64,000 nt of DNA from Mesorhizobium qingshengii (GCF_900103325.1 NZ_FMXM01000007.1:186001-250000); one strand, 5' to 3'. Shown: positions 18,061-27,924, counted from the stretch's first letter. The notes: generated from the sequence alone by a model not told the origin. Made by a program: numbers and translations.

Positions 18061-18726
18061 TCAGAACTTGTAGCTCAGGTTGATGCCGACCGTGTTCAGC
18101 TTCACATTCTGATCTAGATCGACGAAGGGATCCGGCGTGTCGTAGTGCTCGGAGCCGAAATCGTAGTAGCGATATTGCGCGCCGACGACGAACTTGTCGG
18201 TCAGCGCGTAGTCGACGCCGGCACCCACGGTCCAGCCGACATTGGTGCGTGTGGTGGAGAACGCCGAACCTACGGCTTGCGAGGTTTCGATACCGGCAAA
18301 GGCGATGCCGCCAATGCCATAGACCAGCAGGCGATCCATCGCATATCCGGCCTTGGCGTTGACCGATCCGAACCATTTGATGTCGGTGCCGAACGTGTTT
18401 CCCGGGGCTATTTCGGCCGTGCCGTTGATCGAGGAATAGTTGAGGTCTGCCTCGGCGCCGAGCACCGCCTGGTCGAACTGCCACAGGCCGGCGACATGGC
18501 CGCCGACGAACCCGCCGTCGATGTCGGGCGAGACGGAAAATGGCCCGCCATCTGTCCCTGATATATCGGATTGGCCCCAGCCATAGCCGGCCTGCAGACC
18601 GGCATAGTAGCCGGTCCAGTCGAAGCCGGGCGCGGTCATCGGCACATCGACTGCCGGGTCGGCCGCGAAAGCCGGCACGGCCAGAGCGGCAAGAAAACCG
18701 GCACTTGCGACCATCAGGCGACGCAT
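18061..18726 (-). CDS. Outer-membrane beta-barrel protein, Omp25/Omp31 family
   Basis: From the ATG at 18726 (MRRLMVASAG) the product has 221 residues: a signal peptide ending FAA-DP, then FDWTGYYAGLQAGYGWG, the typical first strand of the rhizobial and Brucella Omp25/31 barrels, alternating strands throughout, and a C-terminal NLSYKF ending in the aromatic residue needed for barrel insertion. It would sit in the outer membrane. An upstream extension to 19089 is open but not protein-like. Confidence 0.93.
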   Translation of the reverse strand: MRRLMVASAGFLAALAVPAFAADPAVDVPMTAPGFDWTGYYAGLQAGYGWGQSDISGTDGGPFSVSPDIDGGFVGGHVAGLWQFDQAVLGAEADLNYSSINGTAEIAPGNTFGTDIKWFGSVNAKAGYAMDRLLVYGIGGIAFAGIETSQAVGSAFSTTRTNVGWTVGAGVDYALTDKFVVGAQYRYYDFGSEHYDTPDPFVDLDQNVKLNTVGINLSYKF

Positions 18727-19112
18727 CAAACTCCCCGAAAGAGGATTCAGAAAGGTCCTTCCACGGAAAGTAACGCGATTTGCGCCAAAACGGAATCTTA
18801 TTTCTGACTCTGGTAAATATCGCCCGCCGCGCCGGCATCGGCAAGGCGAGGACAGGCGGCATTGTCGCGGCTGGTCGAACCCATACTCGGCGGCGAGGTC
18901 ATGATCAGCGGTATTTTCGCCAGGGGCGAACTGAGGCGCCTGGCGGCGCGGATTTCGGCCGGAAAGGCGAAAGTCACGGTCGACGTGAAGGAATAGCCCT
19001 CGTGAAGGCGGGGTGAGCTTCGTGAAGAAGCAAGCAGGCCTCGAGCGATCCACTGTTTGGCGCTGGTCAAAACCACGCTGGCTTGGCACAGTCGGGCAAA
19101 CAGGAGTCCTTC
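18727..19112. other. Divergent promoter gap between porin and adenine deaminase genes
   Basis: About 386 bases separate the two starts. Open frames here are short and badly composed. The region should carry promoters for both genes, but I could not assign a convincing -10/-35 pair. A ribosome binding site CAGGAG (19101-19106) fixes the ade start. Confidence 0.5.
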
Positions 19113-20930
19113 ATGGCAAAGAAGCCGTCGGCGCATGCGACGAAACCCAAACCGTGGACCGAGATGGCGACGCATCTGGTCGACGTCGCCATGGGCCGGA
19201 AACCCGCCGATCTGGTCATCCGCAACGGGCGCTGGGTGAACGTTCATTCGGGCGAGATCATCGCCGGCACTGACATCGCCATTGCTGGCGGTCGCTTCGC
19301 CTATTGCGGGCCGAACGCCAGCCACGCCATCGGCCAGGGCACCAAGGTGGTCGACGCCGGCGGCCGCTATCTGGTGCCCGGCCTTTGCGACGCGCACATG
19401 CATGTCGAGAGCGGCATGGTGACGGTGACCGAGTTCTGCCGTGCTGTCATTCCGCACGGCACCACCTCGATGTTCATCGATCCGCACGAGATTGCCAATG
19501 TGCTGGGCCTGCCTGGTGTACGGCTGATGCATGACGAGGCTGTCGCCATGCCCATCAACGTGCATGTGCAGATGCCGTCCTGCGTGCCCTCGGCACCGGG
19601 GCTGGAACATGCCGGTGCCGAGCTGACGGTCGCCGATGTCGCGGAAGCGATGACCTGGGAGAACATCATCGGCCTCGGCGAAGTGATGAATTTCCCCGGC
19701 GTCGTCGCCAACGACCCGGTGATGTCGGGCGAGATCGCCGCCACGGTGAAAGCGGGCAAGACGGTTGGCGGTCACTATGCGTCGCGCGATCTCGGCCTGC
19801 CGTTCCATGGCTATGTCGCAGGTGGCCCGGAGGACGACCACGAAGGCACGCGTGCCGAGGACGCTATCGCTCGCGTGCGCCAGGGCATGAAGGCGATGCT
19901 GCGCCTGGGTTCGGCGTGGTACGACGTCGCCTCGCAGATCAAGGCGGTCACGGAAGGCGGCATCGATCCGCGCAACTTCATCCTGTGCACAGATGACAGC
20001 CATTCCGGCACGCTGGTCCACGAAGGCCATATGGATCGGGTGGTGCGCCACGCCATCCAACAGGGGTTGAAGCCGGTGACGGCGATCCAGATGGCAACGC
20101 TCAACACCGCCCAGCATTTCAAGCTGGAGCGCGAGATCGGCTCGATCGCGCCGGGGCGGCTTGCCGACCTGCTGATCGTCTCGGATCTGGCCGCGATGGC
20201 CATCGATGAGGTCTATGCGCGTGGCGTCAGGCTGGCCAAGGGCGGCAAGCTCGAAATCGACATTCCGGCCTATGACTATCCCCGGACGGCGAAGAACACC
20301 GTCAAGCTCGGCAAGAGGCTAAAGGCCGGCAACTTCGACATCGTTGCCCCCAAGGGCGCCAACGAAGTGCGGGTGCGCGTCATCGGCGTCATCGAGAACC
20401 AGGCGCCAACGCGCGCGCTCGAGGCCGACCTTCCCGTCGAGGACGGGTTGGTCGCCATGGATCGCCGCAACGACGTCTGCCAGATCGCGCTGGTCGAGCG
20501 CCACAGAGGCACGGGCGGAGTCACCAACGCCTTCGTCTCCGGTTTCGGCTACATGGGCGACTGTGCCATGGCCTCCAGCGTCGCGCATGACAGCCACCAC
20601 ATCATCGTCGTCGGCACCAACAAGCAGGACATGGCGTTGGCGGTTAACCGGCTGGGCGAGGTCGGCGGCGGTGTCGTGCTGTTCTCCAAGGGCAAGGAAC
20701 TGGCGCTGGTCGAGATGCCGATCGCCGGGCTGATGTCGGATGAGCGCGCCGAAATCGTGGCGGCCAAGGCGGAAAAACTGACCGAGGCGATGCGCATGAT
20801 GGGCTGTTCCCTGAACAACGCCTACATGCAGCACTCGCTGCTGGCGCTGGTCGTCATCCCGGAACTGAGGATTTCCGATGTCGGCCTGATCGACGTGACG
20901 ACTTTCCAGAAGGTCGATCTGTTCGTCTGA
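19113..20930 (+). CDS. ade: Adenine deaminase
   Basis: The 605-residue enzyme converts adenine to hypoxanthine and ammonia in purine salvage. It belongs to the amidohydrolase superfamily: VPGLCDAHMHVESG (about 90-103) holds the first metal-binding HxH, HGTTSMFIDPHE follows, and CTDDSHSGTL (about 290) supplies the final aspartate. The C-terminal adenine-deaminase domain ends near TFQKVDLFV. Length matches the long Ade type. Confidence 0.95.
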   Translation: MAKKPSAHATKPKPWTEMATHLVDVAMGRKPADLVIRNGRWVNVHSGEIIAGTDIAIAGGRFAYCGPNASHAIGQGTKVVDAGGRYLVPGLCDAHMHVESGMVTVTEFCRAVIPHGTTSMFIDPHEIANVLGLPGVRLMHDEAVAMPINVHVQMPSCVPSAPGLEHAGAELTVADVAEAMTWENIIGLGEVMNFPGVVANDPVMSGEIAATVKAGKTVGGHYASRDLGLPFHGYVAGGPEDDHEGTRAEDAIARVRQGMKAMLRLGSAWYDVASQIKAVTEGGIDPRNFILCTDDSHSGTLVHEGHMDRVVRHAIQQGLKPVTAIQMATLNTAQHFKLEREIGSIAPGRLADLLIVSDLAAMAIDEVYARGVRLAKGGKLEIDIPAYDYPRTAKNTVKLGKRLKAGNFDIVAPKGANEVRVRVIGVIENQAPTRALEADLPVEDGLVAMDRRNDVCQIALVERHRGTGGVTNAFVSGFGYMGDCAMASSVAHDSHHIIVVGTNKQDMALAVNRLGEVGGGVVLFSKGKELALVEMPIAGLMSDERAEIVAAKAEKLTEAMRMMGCSLNNAYMQHSLLALVVIPELRISDVGLIDVTTFQKVDLFV

Positions 20931-20954
20931 GATCAGCCGTCCGCGCTTCGTTGC

Positions 20955-22118
20955 TTACCCACCAGTGGCGATGGTCAGCACCCTGAATGGCGTTGTGATG
21001 ACGATTTCGGCGACCGAGCCGACAGCCTTGCCGAGGTCCTGGCCAAGATTGTCGAGCTGCGCGGGCGATGTCTCGTCCGACGCCAGGCCGGCCGGCGTGC
21101 GCAGCCGGTCGCCGAGCAATTGCACCAGGATCGGATTGTCGGCGAATTTGGCATGGTTCAGGCGATCGCCGCCCTTGGCTTGGGAAAGGTCGACGACCGA
21201 CACGCCATAGCTGGCGAGATCTGCGGCATTGCCATAGTCACCGACACGCGGCTTGTCGCCCGAGATCAGGGAAGAGAGCTTGAGGGCCCGATCATCCGCG
21301 GAGAGCAGTATGGCGAACGGCTTATCGGGTTTGCCGTAGCGGATCATCTGCTTCTTGAACACGTCGACATCGATGTCGGGCGAGGCCAGGATAACATAGC
21401 CGAGCTTGCCGCCGAGATCGCGGTCGCCGGTGATGGCGAGCTGGCGCAACGCCTCCATCGTCACCCAGGTTCCCATCGAATGGGCGATGATGTCGATGCT
21501 CTTGACCTGGGTCTTGGCCAGCATCCTGAGCGTCGCTTCAAGGTCGTCGCGAGCGGCGTTGGCGCTTTCCTTGTCGTAGATATAGCCGGTCGTCTTGCCG
21601 CTGGACGCCCATGAGAACAGCACCGGTGTGCCGGGAAACTTGGTGTCGTGCGCGATCTGTGTCAGCCGGTAGATGCCGTCATCGAAACCATTGTTGAAAC
21701 CGTGCACGAAAACCAGCGCACGGCCGTCGCGCATGGCGATGTCGGCGCCGACCGCCTTGGCGAATTGCGGCGCGCCGTCATAGAAGGTGACGTCCTTCGC
21801 CGTGAAATCCTTGGCCGGATTGCTGTTGGCGGATCCCTTGGTCCGCTCGATCGCTCCCACCTGATGGCTTTTCGGGACAGTCACGTCGACGCGGGCGTAG
21901 CTGGTGGTCAGCGAGCGATCGCCGTCGAAAACCTGCCGCGGGTCCTTCGTTGCCTTCCGGCGTGTCGTGGCAACGAAAATCTCATGCGTGGCCGCAATGT
22001 CGGACGCGGCGGCGGCGACCGTCGTGCTGTTGAGCAGGTCATGCGTATTCCGGCCGGCACAGCCGGTGACAGCGAGCGCTAACGCGACGATGACTAAGCT
22101 TTTCAAACGCACGGTCAC
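20955..22118 (-). CDS. Lipoprotein alpha/beta hydrolase (DUF900), downstream copy
   Basis: The 387-residue protein carries a lipobox (LAVTGC) at about residue 20, so it is a lipid-anchored envelope protein. The DUF900 hydrolase fold shows VFVHGFNNGFDDG for the oxyanion hole, IIAHSMGTWVTME for the serine nucleophile, and DIDVDVF plus NHAKF for the acid and histidine. It is a clear paralogue of the gene immediately upstream. The substrate is unknown. Confidence 0.92.
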   Translation of the reverse strand: MTVRLKSLVIVALALAVTGCAGRNTHDLLNSTTVAAAASDIAATHEIFVATTRRKATKDPRQVFDGDRSLTTSYARVDVTVPKSHQVGAIERTKGSANSNPAKDFTAKDVTFYDGAPQFAKAVGADIAMRDGRALVFVHGFNNGFDDGIYRLTQIAHDTKFPGTPVLFSWASSGKTTGYIYDKESANAARDDLEATLRMLAKTQVKSIDIIAHSMGTWVTMEALRQLAITGDRDLGGKLGYVILASPDIDVDVFKKQMIRYGKPDKPFAILLSADDRALKLSSLISGDKPRVGDYGNAADLASYGVSVVDLSQAKGGDRLNHAKFADNPILVQLLGDRLRTPAGLASDETSPAQLDNLGQDLGKAVGSVAEIVITTPFRVLTIATGG

Positions 22119-22272
22119 ACGCCGGCTCCCGCAAAGGGGGACGTCAAACGCATGACGTCGCTGGCTATTCCGATAAAGCCATAGGCCGGCGCGGTCCAGT
22201 TCAAAGTACGCCGGGGTTTCCGCAATGGTGAACAGGCGGGGCGAACGCCTCGCGAGTGCATCTCGAGTGCAT

Positions 22273-23346
22273 CTATTGTCCGAGCAGGCCGATGCGATCA
22301 GTCACGTCACGGTCGCTGGCAAAGCCGTCATCCTCGCGCAGCCGCTGGCCGATCATCTTCACCAGTGCCGGATTGTCGGCGAATTTCGTGTGGTTGAAGC
22401 TATCCGTTCCCTTGACCTTGGAGAGGTCGACGACCGTCACGCCGTAGGAGGCAAGATCGGCGGCGTCCTTGTAGTCGCCGACACGCGGCCGCGAACCGGC
22501 GATCAGGCCGGAGAGCCTCAGTGCGCGGTCGTCGTCCGACAGCAGCAGGATGAACGGCTTGTCGGGTTTGCCGTAGCGGCGCATCTGGCTCTTGAACACA
22601 TCGACGTCGATGTCGGGCGAGGCCAGCACCACGTCGCCAAGCTTGCCGCCGAGGTCGCGGTCGCCGCTGATGGCCATCTGGCGCAGTGTTTCCATGGTCA
22701 CCCAGGTTCCCATCGAATGCGCGACAATGTCGATGCGCCGCGCGCCGGACTGCTGCAGCATCCTCAATGTCACTTCCAGCTGGTCGCGGGCCGCGCTGGC
22801 GCTTTCCTTGTCGTAGACATAGTCGGTGGTCTTGGCGCCTGATGCCCAGGAAAACAGCACCGGTGTACCTGGATAGCCGGAATCATGGACGATCTGTGTC
22901 AGACGATAGACTGCGTCGTCGAACCCGGTGTTGTAGCCGTGTACGAAGACCATGACGCGGCCGCCGCGTGCCGCGATGTCGGCGTTGAGCGCACTGGAGA
23001 ACTTCGGCTGTGTATCATAGCCGACGACCTCGGAAGCCATGAAATACTTGGCCGGATCATCCGACTTGCCGCGCGAGCGCCGCTCGATCTGGCCAGTCTG
23101 ATGGATTCCGGGCACGGTGACGTTGACGCGGGCATAGTTCAGCGTGGCCGAGCGCTCGCCATCGAAAACCTTGTTCGGGTCGTCGGACTTCTTGCGCGTC
23201 GTGGCGATGAAGATGCTGTGATTGCCGGCAATCTCCGTCACCGGCGTCGCCACGATGGCGCTGCCAAGCAATTCCTGTGTTTGCTGGCCGGCGCAGCCGG
23301 CAACGAGCAGGGCAAGGGCAACCGCAAAAATCTTCTTCAAAGGCAC
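22273..23346 (-). CDS. Lipoprotein alpha/beta hydrolase (DUF900), upstream copy
   Basis: A GTG at 23346 gives 357 residues beginning MPLKKIFAVALALLVAGC, with a lipobox ending at the cysteine; a longer frame upstream is not protein-like. Motifs VFVHGYNTGFDDA, IVAHSMGTWVTME and DIDVDVF match the downstream gene nearly residue for residue over the fold. Most differences lie in the N-terminal third. The pair is a tandem duplication 154 bases apart on one strand. Confidence 0.9.
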   Translation of the reverse strand: MPLKKIFAVALALLVAGCAGQQTQELLGSAIVATPVTEIAGNHSIFIATTRKKSDDPNKVFDGERSATLNYARVNVTVPGIHQTGQIERRSRGKSDDPAKYFMASEVVGYDTQPKFSSALNADIAARGGRVMVFVHGYNTGFDDAVYRLTQIVHDSGYPGTPVLFSWASGAKTTDYVYDKESASAARDQLEVTLRMLQQSGARRIDIVAHSMGTWVTMETLRQMAISGDRDLGGKLGDVVLASPDIDVDVFKSQMRRYGKPDKPFILLLSDDDRALRLSGLIAGSRPRVGDYKDAADLASYGVTVVDLSKVKGTDSFNHTKFADNPALVKMIGQRLREDDGFASDRDVTDRIGLLGQ

Positions 23347-23811
23347 GTCTGAAATTCCACTCCGGCCAAAAGGCCTGTCTACCCCCGCGACACCTCCCGG
23401 ACAGTTTAAGTGCGGCGGAAGTAAGTCATCTCCGGTCGAAATGTGATCAGCGCCTTGCGACGACCATCGCACTGTTGCGTGAAAGCCAGAACGGCGGGAG
23501 AAATGCCGGAATGCGAGCCCGTGGGGGGGCGCCCCACCAGCGGCATCACCGTCGGCTCGCCGAATTCCGGCAGCGACATGGTTTGAGGGCGACCGATGCA
23601 ACAGGCATGAACAAACACCTCCAAGTGCTTGCAAGGATTCTGTGAATACCTGTTTCAGAGACCCCGAATGGCCGGGCAATGGCGCCGAGGGGCCGGATAT
23701 GCAATAGGCAGGATTGGCTGCACGAGGCCAGGGCGCGCAACAAACAGAGGGTGCGTGGCCTGATCGATGATAGAGGTCGGCACGAGACATGCGGTGCAAA
23801 GTGATTTCCCA
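23347..23811. other. Gap upstream of ilvA without a recognised gene
   Basis: This 465-base divergent gap is rich in short frames on the minus strand but none has a start with a ribosome binding site or a motif. A G/C-run (GTGGGGGGGCGCCCCACC, 23521-23538) forms a short palindrome. It should hold the promoters of the hydrolase pair and of ilvA. Confidence 0.45.
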
Positions 23812-25068
23812 ATGAACAGTTTCTCTTCCCGCGTCGCTGTTGCTGCCTCCGCGATCCGCCAGATCTTCCCGGAAACGCCGCTGCAGGAAAACGACTATCT
23901 GTCGAAAAAGACCGGAGCGCGGGTGCTGTTGAAGCGCGAGGACCTGTCGCCGGTGCGCTCCTACAAGATCCGCGGCGCCTTCAATTTCTTCCGCAAGGCG
24001 CTTGCGGCGGGCAACCAGGCCGAACTGTTCGTCTGCGCTTCCGCCGGCAACCATGCGCAGGGCTTCGCATTTGTCTGCCGCCATTTCGGCAAGAAGGGCG
24101 TGGTGTTCATGCCGGTAACGACGCCGCAGCAGAAGATCGACAAGACACGGCTGTTCGGTGGCGATTTCGTCGAGATCAGGCTCGTCGGCGATTTCTTCGA
24201 CGATTGCTATCGGGCCGCCTTCGAATTCACCGAAAGCTCAGGCGCCCACATGGTGCCGCCCTTCGACCACAAGGACATCATCGAGGGCCAGGCGACGGTC
24301 GCCTATGAGATAGCAGACCAGATGCCGGGCGCGCGCATGCCCGACATCATCATGCTGCCGGTCGGCGGCGGCGGACTTGCCGCCGGCGTCACGCATTATT
24401 TCGCCGATCAAGGCCGGGAAACTCGCTTTGTCTTCTGCGAGCCGGCCGGCGCGCCGAGCCTGCGCGAGAGCCTGTCCGCCGGAAAGCGGTTGAAGCTCGC
24501 AAAGGTCGACAATTTCGTCGATGGCGCGGCGGTCGCCGAGATCGGCCGCGAACCGTTGCGGCACCTCAAGGATTTTCCTGCCGACACCGTGCGGCTGATC
24601 CCGGAGAACCGGCTCTGCGCCACCATGATCGAGATGCTCAACGTCGAAGGCGTCGTGCTGGAGCCGGCCGGCGCCCTGGCGATCGATGCGCTGAAGGATT
24701 TTTCGAAGAAGGAGATCCGCGGCAAGACCATCGTGGCCGTGGTTTCGGGCGGCAATTTCGACTTCGAGCGGCTGCCGGACGTGAAGGAGCGGGCACTGCG
24801 CTTCGAGGGGCTGAAGAAATACTTCATCATCCGCTTTCCGCAGCGGCCGGGCGCGCTGCGCGACTTCCTTGAAATGCTGGGGCCCGACGACGACATCGCC
24901 CGGTTCGAATATCTGAAGAAATCGGCGCGCAACTTCGGTTCGGTGCTGATCGGCATCGAAACCAAGGATCGCCGCAATTTCGACCTGCTCAAGGCGAATT
25001 TCGAGGCCGAGGGCGTCCAGTATCAGGACATCACCGACAATGAGACGTTGGCCGGGTTCATCATATGA
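23812..25068 (+). CDS. ilvA: Threonine dehydratase (threonine ammonia-lyase)
   Basis: From the ATG at 23812 the enzyme has 418 residues. It makes 2-oxobutanoate from threonine, the first step to isoleucine. The PLP lysine lies in SPVRSYKIRGA (about 48), the phosphate loop in PVGGGGLAAG (about 185), and ASAGNHAQGF is conserved. A C-terminal ACT-like regulatory domain (about 335-418; FIIRFPQRPGALRDFL) suggests isoleucine feedback. It overlaps the DUF1697 gene by four bases. Confidence 0.94.
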   Translation: MNSFSSRVAVAASAIRQIFPETPLQENDYLSKKTGARVLLKREDLSPVRSYKIRGAFNFFRKALAAGNQAELFVCASAGNHAQGFAFVCRHFGKKGVVFMPVTTPQQKIDKTRLFGGDFVEIRLVGDFFDDCYRAAFEFTESSGAHMVPPFDHKDIIEGQATVAYEIADQMPGARMPDIIMLPVGGGGLAAGVTHYFADQGRETRFVFCEPAGAPSLRESLSAGKRLKLAKVDNFVDGAAVAEIGREPLRHLKDFPADTVRLIPENRLCATMIEMLNVEGVVLEPAGALAIDALKDFSKKEIRGKTIVAVVSGGNFDFERLPDVKERALRFEGLKKYFIIRFPQRPGALRDFLEMLGPDDDIARFEYLKKSARNFGSVLIGIETKDRRNFDLLKANFEAEGVQYQDITDNETLAGFII

Positions 25069-25616
25069 GCGGTGCGGGAAAAGTCTTCATCGCGCTGTTT
25101 TCCGGCATCAACGTTGGCGGTAACCGCATCGTCAAGATGGCGGAGTTGCGGTCGTTCTTCGAGGATCTCGGCTTTGCCGATGTTGCCACCTATGTGCAGA
25201 GCGGCAATGCCGTGTTCCGGGCGAAGAAGGGCGACGTGGCCGCGCTGACGAAACAGATCGAAACAGCCTTTGAGAAGAAATGGGGATTCCATTCGCGCAT
25301 CATGGTGCGCGATCTGGGCTGGTTCGAGCGGCTGGTGAGCGAAAATCCCTATCCGGAAGTGGCCGCGGACCACACGAAGCTGCACGCCTATGTGCTGGAG
25401 CGCGAGCCGACCGCCGACGAGGCGGCGCGGCTGGCTGAAAAGTGCACCGGTCCTGAAAGCTTCGAGATCAAGGGCGACGTGCTCTACCTGCACGCGCCGG
25501 ATGGGCTTGGCAAATCGGTGTTTGCCGGCCTGATCCCGCGCACCCTGAAGGTGCCCGCCACCGCGCGCAACTGGCGCTCGGTGCTGGCGCTGCTGGAGAT
25601 GGCCGGCGGGACGTAG
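25065..25616 (+). CDS. DUF1697 protein
   Basis: The 183-residue protein matches DUF1697 from start to end: ALFSGINVGGNRIVKMAELR, then YVQSGNAVFRA, then LKVPATARNWRSV near the C-terminus. The role of the family is unknown. The ATGA overlap with ilvA indicates translational coupling, but no metabolic link is evident. Confidence 0.9.
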   Translation: MSGAGKVFIALFSGINVGGNRIVKMAELRSFFEDLGFADVATYVQSGNAVFRAKKGDVAALTKQIETAFEKKWGFHSRIMVRDLGWFERLVSENPYPEVAADHTKLHAYVLEREPTADEAARLAEKCTGPESFEIKGDVLYLHAPDGLGKSVFAGLIPRTLKVPATARNWRSVLALLEMAGGT

Positions 25617-25629
25617 ACCGCTGTGCTGC

Positions 25630-25914
25630 CTAGGCCTGCTTCCATTCGAAGGTCAGTTCCTCGCGGAAAGCAAAGCGCTTGATGTGATCGGCGACGACAC
25701 TCTCCAGGCGCTCAATCGAGTCGGCTCCGTCCGTCGACACCGTGATGTGCAGTGCGGCTGCATCGGCATCCATGACGGTGCGGCCAAGCGTGAGATCGAT
25801 GGTGCCATGGGTGGGATCGAACTCGACGGGGAATTTGTGTGCCCAGTGCTTGCAGAGCTGCTGCAGGTAGCGGCTGGCATGTTCGGTGGCGACATCGACA
25901 CGGCTGGTCGGCAT
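25630..25914 (-). CDS. DUF2218 protein
   Basis: The 94-residue protein fits DUF2218: ATEHASRYLQQLCKHWAHKF, then ITVSTDGADSIERLESVVADHIKRFAF (only motif shown), ending LTFEWKQ. Members often lie near iron-uptake genes in other bacteria, but nothing of that kind is adjacent here. Confidence 0.88.
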   Translation of the reverse strand: MPTSRVDVATEHASRYLQQLCKHWAHKFPVEFDPTHGTIDLTLGRTVMDADAAALHITVSTDGADSIERLESVVADHIKRFAFREELTFEWKQA

Positions 25915-26060
25915 AAGTGAATTCTCCAGGTGGGGCAGGCGCCTATTTGCATAACCATGGGCCGGCGCTGCGACGCCGGCGCGATGGCCTGACAGATAGG
26001 CGTCGTCTTGCCGAACGCCAAAGCCTATCGGGCAATTTTCGCCCGGCGTCGGGTCGATGC

Positions 26061-26501
26061 CTACCAGCTTCCAGTATTCGCCATCGAAGCCCAGGGTTCG
26101 GCCTTGGCCTTCGCCGGGCCCTTCTGCAAAAGTTCGATCGAGATGCCGTCCGGCGACTTGATGAATGCCATGTTGCCGTCGCGCGGCGGGCGATTGATGG
26201 TGACGCCATTATCCATCAGCCGCTGGCATGTGGCGTAGATATCGTCGACCTCGTAGGCGAGGTGGCCGAAATTGCGACCGCCCTTGTAGTCCTCCGGGTC
26301 CCAATTGTAGGTCAGTTCGACGAGTGGAGCCTTGTCGGCGATGCCGCTCTGCTCGTCTTCGGGGGCCGCCAGAAAGATCAGCGTGTAGCGGCCCTGCTCG
26401 CTCTCGTGGCGGCGCACTTCCTTTAGGCCGAGCTTGTTGCAATAGAAATCGAGCGAGGCATCGACATCGGCGACGCGGACCATGGTGTGCAGATAGCGCA
26501 T
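26061..26501 (-). CDS. gloA: Lactoylglutathione lyase (glyoxalase I)
   Basis: The 146-residue enzyme (ATG at 26501, [14 protein letters not shown]) isomerises the hemithioacetal of methylglyoxal and glutathione. Metal ligands are visible in order: H5, E in LVELTYNW (about 66), H in FGHLAYEV (about 84) and E in GISIELLQK (about 132). [10 protein letters not shown] is the family signature. Upstream open frame is not protein-like. It is divergent from the cold-shock-domain gene. Confidence 0.93.
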   Translation of the reverse strand: MRYLHTMVRVADVDASLDFYCNKLGLKEVRRHESEQGRYTLIFLAAPEDEQSGIADKAPLVELTYNWDPEDYKGGRNFGHLAYEVDDIYATCQRLMDNGVTINRPPRDGNMAFIKSPDGISIELLQKGPAKAKAEPWASMANTGSW

Positions 26502-26719
26502 GTATTTTTCCTCGATCTGTTGGGATGCGGCGCAAGATAGGGTCGGCCCGGTCAAAGGGCAATCCGCCTGCGGCGGGCAATGCCGGCAAAGAACAAATCC
26601 GGTATTGCCGCAATGAACCGTGAAAAAAGGCACGGCAGGTCTTGCACACACCGGAAGCCCCAGTGTTAATCTGGTGTCAAGAATCAGTTGCGGTGTTCTT
26701 GAAAAAAGGGGGCATTCTT

Positions 26720-27316
26720 ATGGGGGAAAAGGCCTCTTTGACGGGGCGGGCCGGAACCCTTGGCGACGCCTTGAGGCGCGACGAAGGCGGCGATGCGGCC
26801 GACCTGACCGAAATTGCCGGCGCCATCAAGTGGTTCGATGTGGCCAAGGGCTACGGTTTCATACTCCCGGATGACGGCGTTTCGGGCGATATCCTCCTCC
26901 ATGTGACATGTCTTCGACGCGACGGTTTCCAGACTGCCCTGGAAGGCGCGCGTGTGGTCTGCCTCGTCAAGCAAGGCGACCGCGGATTGCAGGCCTTTCG
27001 AGTGCTCTCCATGGATGTCACCACCGCGGTCCATCCGGCCGAGATGCAGGAGCAGCGCACCCATGTTGCGGTGACGCCGGAGAGCGGACTCGAGCGCGCC
27101 TTGGTCAAGTGGTTCAACCGCACCAAGGGGTTTGGTTTCCTGACGCGCGGCGAGGGCACCGAGGATATCTTCGTCCATATGGAGACCTTGCGCCGTTACG
27201 GCATCACCGAGCTTCGGCCGGGGCAGGTCGTGCTTGTTCGTTTCGGGCGCGGCGACAAAGGCCTTATGGCCGCCGAAATTCACCCCGATATGGGCACCTT
27301 GCCGGTTTCGCACTAG
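26720..27316 (+). CDS. Protein with two cold-shock domains
   Basis: From the ATG at 26720 the product has 198 residues. The first CSD (about 35-105) opens [14 protein letters not shown] and the second (about 125-192) [12 protein letters not shown]; each also holds an HV/ VHM RNP2-like stretch. Single-domain CspA proteins are about 70 residues; this double form, spaced by a linker, is typical of Rhizobiales. It should bind single-stranded RNA or DNA. GGGGGC precedes the start. A second, downstream DUF192 gene follows by 24 bases. Confidence 0.92.
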   Translation: MGEKASLTGRAGTLGDALRRDEGGDAADLTEIAGAIKWFDVAKGYGFILPDDGVSGDILLHVTCLRRDGFQTALEGARVVCLVKQGDRGLQAFRVLSMDVTTAVHPAEMQEQRTHVAVTPESGLERALVKWFNRTKGFGFLTRGEGTEDIFVHMETLRRYGITELRPGQVVLVRFGRGDKGLMAAEIHPDMGTLPVSH

Positions 27317-27340
27317 GGCGGTTCCGGCCGAGGACTTCGT

Positions 27341-27904
27341 ATGACCCACAGGAACTGGCTGACGGCGGGCGTGATGTGCGCCGTGATTGCCGTCATCGTC
27401 GCCGCTGGCGCCTTCTTCTATTCCGAGAACTCCAGCGCGGCCGATGGCCAGGCGATGATCCTGCCTGTCGATCCGACGCCATTGGTCGCGGTGACAAAAA
27501 GCGGCGAACGCTCTTTCTCGATCGAAGTCGCCGATACCGAGGCCGAGCGCGAAGCCGGCCTGATGTTTCGTGAAGACATGGCCGGCGATCATGGCATGCT
27601 GTTCGTCTTCGAGGAGACACGCGACGTCAATTTCTGGATGAAGAATACGCCGATGCCGCTCGACCTGATATTCGTCGGCCAGGACGGCAGGATCCGCGCG
27701 ATCAAACCAGGCGAGCCGCAATCCGAGGCGATCATCTCGCCCGGTGAGCCGGTCCGCTTCGTGCTCGAGCTCAAGGCCGGCACAGCTGCCAGGGATGGGA
27801 TCGCCGATGGCGATCTGTTGCGTCATCCGGCAATCGGCACCGCGTCATCTCCCGGCATGCCGCCGGCGGACAAGGGCGATTCGCCGAGCGTCGATCCCGA
27901 CTGA
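27341..27904 (+). CDS. DUF192 protein, membrane-anchored
   Basis: The 187-residue protein has an N-terminal helix (about 6-27) and then DUF192: SFSIEVADTEAEREAGLMFR, FVFEETRDVNFWMKNTPMPLD and VLELKAGTA. DUF192 proteins are thought to be secreted and are often near cold-shock-domain genes in Rhizobiales, as here. No catalytic activity is proven. Confidence 0.9.
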   Translation: MTHRNWLTAGVMCAVIAVIVAAGAFFYSENSSAADGQAMILPVDPTPLVAVTKSGERSFSIEVADTEAEREAGLMFREDMAGDHGMLFVFEETRDVNFWMKNTPMPLDLIFVGQDGRIRAIKPGEPQSEAIISPGEPVRFVLELKAGTAARDGIADGDLLRHPAIGTASSPGMPPADKGDSPSVDPD

Positions 27905-27924
27905 GCGTGAAGGATCGCCTTTCG

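Noticed and set aside
18727..19089. N-terminal extension of the porin gene
   Set aside because: It would place 121 arginine-rich residues ahead of a clear signal peptide.
23546..23812. 88-codon minus-strand frame with a helix-turn-helix-like stretch (GVSETGIHRIL)
   Set aside because: No ribosome binding site, odd composition with many Cys, Leu and Arg, and it ends by overlapping the ilvA start; the likeness is probably chance.
22273..24084. Upstream extension of the second lipoprotein hydrolase to 603 codons
   Set aside because: The extra N-terminal part lacks protein-like composition and would bury the lipobox in the middle; the GTG at 23346 restores a normal lipoprotein start.
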